From positions 6,948,546 to 7,012,545 of the forward strand of contig NZ_CP032157.1 in the NCBI RefSeq assembly GCF_003555545.1: DNA of 64,000 nt, given 5' to 3'. A model generated the notes under the pieces. It was not told the origin of the DNA and made no database searches. It saw only the letters and a program-made list of their open reading frames with translations. The stretch comes from Paraflavitalea soli. GTDB taxonomy: Bacteria; Bacteroidota; Bacteroidia; Chitinophagales; Chitinophagaceae. Below, in pieces: positions 61,300 through 64,000 of the stretch. The stretch's first letter is position 1, and every line of letters starts with the position of its first letter. A program made the position numbers and the translations under genes.

Positions 61300-62382
61300 T
61301 TATTTGTCTCCATCCTGTTTGATCAACCTGATCAGCGCACTGCTGTGCTCGTCTGCATACAGGCGGGCTTCATAACGTTTCTTGCCTACAATGGCTACCA
61401 TGAACGAGGTATTGGGAGGTATCGAACCCAGGTTCTCCGCTACCATCACCAGTTCATTGTCGTCGCCCAGCTCGTCGGCATCCAGGAAGATAGTATAAGG
61501 CTGTTCCGTAAGCCGGATATTTTTAAAGATCAGCCGCTTGTTGAGGAACAGTGCAATGGAGTCTCCATCCACCTGGGCATTATCGTAAAAACGTAGTTCG
61601 ATCTTTTTAGCCGTGACCGGTATTACTGTTTGCAATTTATTGGTGCGGGCAGTAAACTTGTCTTCCGGTGTAAGGGGTGAGCCTACTGGCTTCTTTATTT
61701 CGGGAGGAGCCGCAGGTGGAGGGGCACTAACTTTCGGGGCAGCCACCACCACAGGTGCAGAAGGCCTGATCACGGCAGCTGGTATTTCCCGTTCTTCCAT
61801 GAGAGGCGGTGCAAAAGACATCCGCGCGATACTGTCAATAATATCCGGGTGATTGGCGCCTACCGTATAATTCTCGATCACATAATCCCATTCGTCCGTG
61901 AAAGTAGGGATGGCGATCTTTTCCAGGGCCACAGTACCCTTGGGAATATCCTTATGATCCCGCTCGGTACTGCTGCCATCGAGCAACATTTTATCCTCCC
62001 CGGGACAGTTGAAGTCGGCTACCGTAAGTACTGGTTCTTTGGAAGAGCCAAAGAGGTTGCCAGATGATCTGTCTTCCAATAATGTTTCATCCCACCACAC
62101 CACATCATTGGTCTGTCCGTCAAAATAGCCCCGCACCGCATAGCGGCGATAATGTGTTTTGGAAGTATAATAATAAGCTGTACCCAACAGGCTGTCGCCC
62201 TTCTTCACCAGTTTCAGTTCAGTACGCACATTGCCCGTCTTCCCTTTCCACGCCCCGGTAATGGTTTGTGACAGAGCAGCTGGCCTGGTCAGCAGGAAGG
62301 TTGCCAGCAGGCAACACAGCGGAATAGCGATCGTTTTCAAATGGTTATTGTTGGATGATACCCCTAAAAACGCCCTGCACAC
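61300..62382 (-). CDS. Secreted protein with proline-rich linker, unknown function
   Basis: I do not recognise a family. The 360-residue frame begins at GTG (62382); a TTG at 62340 (LKTIAIPLCCLLATFLL) would put the signal peptide at the very start and is a fair alternative. The N-terminal domain (ITGAWKGKTGNVRTELKL) looks like a lipocalin-like or DUF beta-barrel. A Pro/Ala-rich linker (APPPAAPPEIKKP) follows, then a C-terminal beta-rich domain (IELRFYDNAQVDGDSIALF). That last domain is similar in style to secreted domains that bind sugars or peptides. It lies 12 bp from repeat R13 at its 3' end. Confidence 0.75.
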   Translation of the reverse strand: MCRAFLGVSSNNNHLKTIAIPLCCLLATFLLTRPAALSQTITGAWKGKTGNVRTELKLVKKGDSLLGTAYYYTSKTHYRRYAVRGYFDGQTNDVVWWDETLLEDRSSGNLFGSSKEPVLTVADFNCPGEDKMLLDGSSTERDHKDIPKGTVALEKIAIPTFTDEWDYVIENYTVGANHPDIIDSIARMSFAPPLMEEREIPAAVIRPSAPVVVAAPKVSAPPPAAPPEIKKPVGSPLTPEDKFTARTNKLQTVIPVTAKKIELRFYDNAQVDGDSIALFLNKRLIFKNIRLTEQPYTIFLDADELGDDNELVMVAENLGSIPPNTSFMVAIVGKKRYEARLYADEHSSALIRLIKQDGDK

Positions 62383-62454
62383 ATTATTATTTTGTGTTAA
62401 GTTTCTTTTAACGAATGGGGCTGATGGGAAATACCAATGTAGCCTTTTAAAAGC

Positions 62455-62491
62455 AAACGGTGAGCCGCCTTTGTAAGGCGACCCACCGTTT
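62455..62491 (-). repeat. Palindromic repeat R14, inverted
   Basis: Outer arms AAACGGTG and CACCGTTT (8 bp) around a core in minus orientation, between two minus-strand genes. Confidence 0.9.
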
Positions 62492-62567
62492 CTTTATACA
62501 AATCTTACCATCCGTATTTATCAGTGTCATCTCAGAGGAGGTTGGCCCAGGCAGTTCCCGTATTGCT

Positions 62568-62607
62568 CTCGTTGCCTGGCTGCCTTGATGCCTCGTTGCC
62601 TCTCCTC
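62568..62607. repeat. 8-bp-period short tandem repeat (CTCGTTGC type)
   Basis: CTCGTTGC, CTGGCTGC, CTTGATGC, CTCGTTGC and a fifth partial word abut the stop codon of the S41 protease gene. Confidence 0.8.
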
Positions 62608-64000
62608 CTAAAACCCTTTCTTCGGTCCCTTCTTGATCTCTTCCAGCATTTCCTTCACCGCCCTTTCCAGTTGCTGGTCATAGCCTTTCAGGATCGCCTT
62701 GTAGTCATTGGTTAATTTAATATCCGGTTCCAGTTGCAGGTTCTCTGTAGGGCGATTTTCCTTACCAATAGTGGCAACCATGGGAATACCGAATACCAGG
62801 GTAGGGTCGATCTGTGTTTCCCACCATACCGCTGTACCCGTACCAGGCACGGGCATACCAATCAGCTTGCCCAGTTCGAGACTCTTGTAAGCATAAGGGA
62901 ATAGGAAGGCATCGGAATAGTTACTTTCACTCATCAGTACGCAGGAAGGATTACTCCACTTATTGCGTGGCTCACCTGATGTAGGTGTTGCCCCCTGTGG
63001 TGAAAAGTTCATGTACTTTTTACCACCCAGGAAGGTTACCAGGTCATCGTGCAGCCAGCCGCCACCATTGAAGCGCGTGTCTACGATCAATGCTTCCTTA
63101 TTGGCATTTTTACCCAATACTTCTTCATACACCGTGCGGTAACTGCCATCATTCATGCCCTGTATATGCACATAACCTACTTTGCCACCGGAAAGCTCAT
63201 CTACTTTCTGCCGCATGATCTTCGTCCAGCGGTTATACATCAACCCCTGCTCTTCACCCTGTGATATAGGTTTCAGCGTTTCTTCCCAGCGTTCCTTGGT
63301 GACAGGATTGTACAGGCTCAGCAATACATTCTTGCCGGCCTTGCGGTTCAAAAGCTTATTCCAGTCCATGTTCTCCGCAATCTGCTCACCATCTATCTTT
63401 TCGATCACTGTGCCTTTTACGATCTTTGTTTTGGCATTGAGCAAGGGACCGCCATCTATTACTTCCATCACTTTTACACCATCGCCATCAAAGGTTTCAT
63501 CGTACAGCAATCCCAGGCTGGCCGTAGCATCTGTATTCACCTGTGGCGGTGCATAGCGGCCGCCGGTATGAGAAGCATTCAGTTCACCCAGCAGCTCGCT
63601 CAGCAGTTCCTGGTAATCATAATTGTTATTGATATAAGGCAGGAATTTCTCGTAGGCTGTTTTATACAGCTTCCAATCCGTGCCTTGTAATTTGGGGTCA
63701 TAGAACTTCTTCACCACCTGCCGCCAGGCATGCTCAAAGATGTATTCCCTTTCTGCCGCTGCATTCAGGTTCATTTCACCATTCACGATCACCGGTGATA
63801 CCCTGCCCGCTTCCGCATCTACTTTCATAATGCGTCCATCACTCACTACAAACAGGCTCTTGCCATCTTTGGACACATCCAGTCCGGCAGGACCGCCATC
63901 CAGCTTTGTCAATATCTTCGTTTCCCGCGTGCGTGTATTGGTAAGCCACAGATCATATCCCTTTTCTACCCGCGCCAGGTAATACAACTTCTCCCCATCG
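62608..64000 (-). CDS. S41 peptidase, tricorn-like, C-terminal part (truncated by window edge)
   Basis: The frame is open at the right edge, so the 5' end lies outside the window. The visible part begins with propeller-like repeats (KILTKLDGGPAGLDVSKDGK), then a tricorn core domain (REYIFEHAWRQVVKKFYDP). A PDZ-like domain follows (VKVMEVIDGGPLLNAKTKIVKG). The S41 protease domain has DTRFNGGGW and the nucleophile-serine region MSESNYSDAFLFPYA. Tricorn-like S41 peptidases degrade peptides; in Bacteroidetes they are usually exported. The C-terminus is acidic then basic (LEEIKKGPKKGF). Confidence 0.9.
   Translation of the reverse strand, partial: DGEKLYYLARVEKGYDLWLTNTRTRETKILTKLDGGPAGLDVSKDGKSLFVVSDGRIMKVDAEAGRVSPVIVNGEMNLNAAAEREYIFEHAWRQVVKKFYDPKLQGTDWKLYKTAYEKFLPYINNNYDYQELLSELLGELNASHTGGRYAPPQVNTDATASLGLLYDETFDGDGVKVMEVIDGGPLLNAKTKIVKGTVIEKIDGEQIAENMDWNKLLNRKAGKNVLLSLYNPVTKERWEETLKPISQGEEQGLMYNRWTKIMRQKVDELSGGKVGYVHIQGMNDGSYRTVYEEVLGKNANKEALIVDTRFNGGGWLHDDLVTFLGGKKYMNFSPQGATPTSGEPRNKWSNPSCVLMSESNYSDAFLFPYAYKSLELGKLIGMPVPGTGTAVWWETQIDPTLVFGIPMVATIGKENRPTENLQLEPDIKLTNDYKAILKGYDQQLERAVKEMLEEIKKGPKKGF

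Noticed and set aside
11555-62491. The 14 palindromes considered as ordinary intrinsic terminators
   Set aside because: None is followed by a T-run on either strand, several lie within operons or before genes, and the core sequence is conserved far beyond what a terminator needs.

Overview
The window looks like a chromosomal segment of a Bacteroidota bacterium, most probably of the Chitinophagaceae. The evidence is the Bacteroidetes-type promoter (-7 box TAnnTTTG, -33 TTTG) at several genes, UMF1-family MFS, DUF3098, a LeuRS with the extra C-terminal block typical of the phylum, S9 and S41 peptidases, several surface glycoside hydrolases and a moderate G+C content. This assignment is by recognition only; no search was run. 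I see no rRNA, tRNA, CRISPR array or prophage.

Layout: (1) 1-5470, two tandem paralogous TPR-HisKA_2 sensor kinases and a sigma54-activator response regulator. (2) 5858-13257, a redox/electrophile-stress block: AraC-type regulator, NAD(P)-binding protein, pirin, Dps, two YceI proteins, two glyoxalase-fold ring-cleavage dioxygenases and an alpha/beta hydrolase. Three promoters here share a 30-bp motif at a fixed distance from the -7 box, so they are probably one regulon. (3) 13384-26394, a beta-propeller/LuxR regulator followed by a polysaccharide-degradation cluster (GH18, ThuA-like, two GH30, GH5-CBM, GH2-malectin) without SusC/SusD. (4) 26467-31000, small and unfamiliar genes. (5) 31409-36223, a giant DUF4011-helicase-Vsr-like nuclease-DUF3320 protein, an architecture associated with phage defence. 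(6) 36410-42571, a planctomycete-like PSCyt/DUF1549/DUF1553, DUF1501 and PSCyt/DUF2231 module. (7) 42877-49818, secreted proteins, an S9 peptidase, a 2-hydroxyacid dehydrogenase, greA and a HIT protein. (8) 49899-60194, housekeeping genes (ruvC, flippase-like, DUF3108, MBL hydrolase, MFS, uppP, DUF3098, ftsX, leuS). (9) 60196-62491, a REP-associated tyrosine transposase (RAYT) in a dense cluster of palindromic repeats, then a secreted protein and a truncated S41 protease.

The most unusual signal is a family of 14 intergenic hairpins scattered from 11.5 to 62.5 kb. They share an imperfect core (GTGGGTCGCC ... GGCGGCTCAC) with two conserved mispairs. In many copies the stem continues outward in sequence that is unique to that copy yet perfectly complementary (up to 15 bp per arm counting the shared GGTG). 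Six copies crowd around the RAYT gene, which is flanked by inverted copies. This suggests a RAYT-mobilised element whose insertion, or later processing, generates or selects inverted flanks.

Other repeat classes are 7- and 8-bp-period short tandem repeats at eight sites (one in frame inside leuS), 51-bp double-hairpin arrays, a 21-bp array, an 11-bp iteron-like array and common short dispersed repeats. Regulatory candidates include a greA leader attenuator, a palindrome between divergent leuS and ftsX promoters and a small minus-strand ORF with its own strong terminator.
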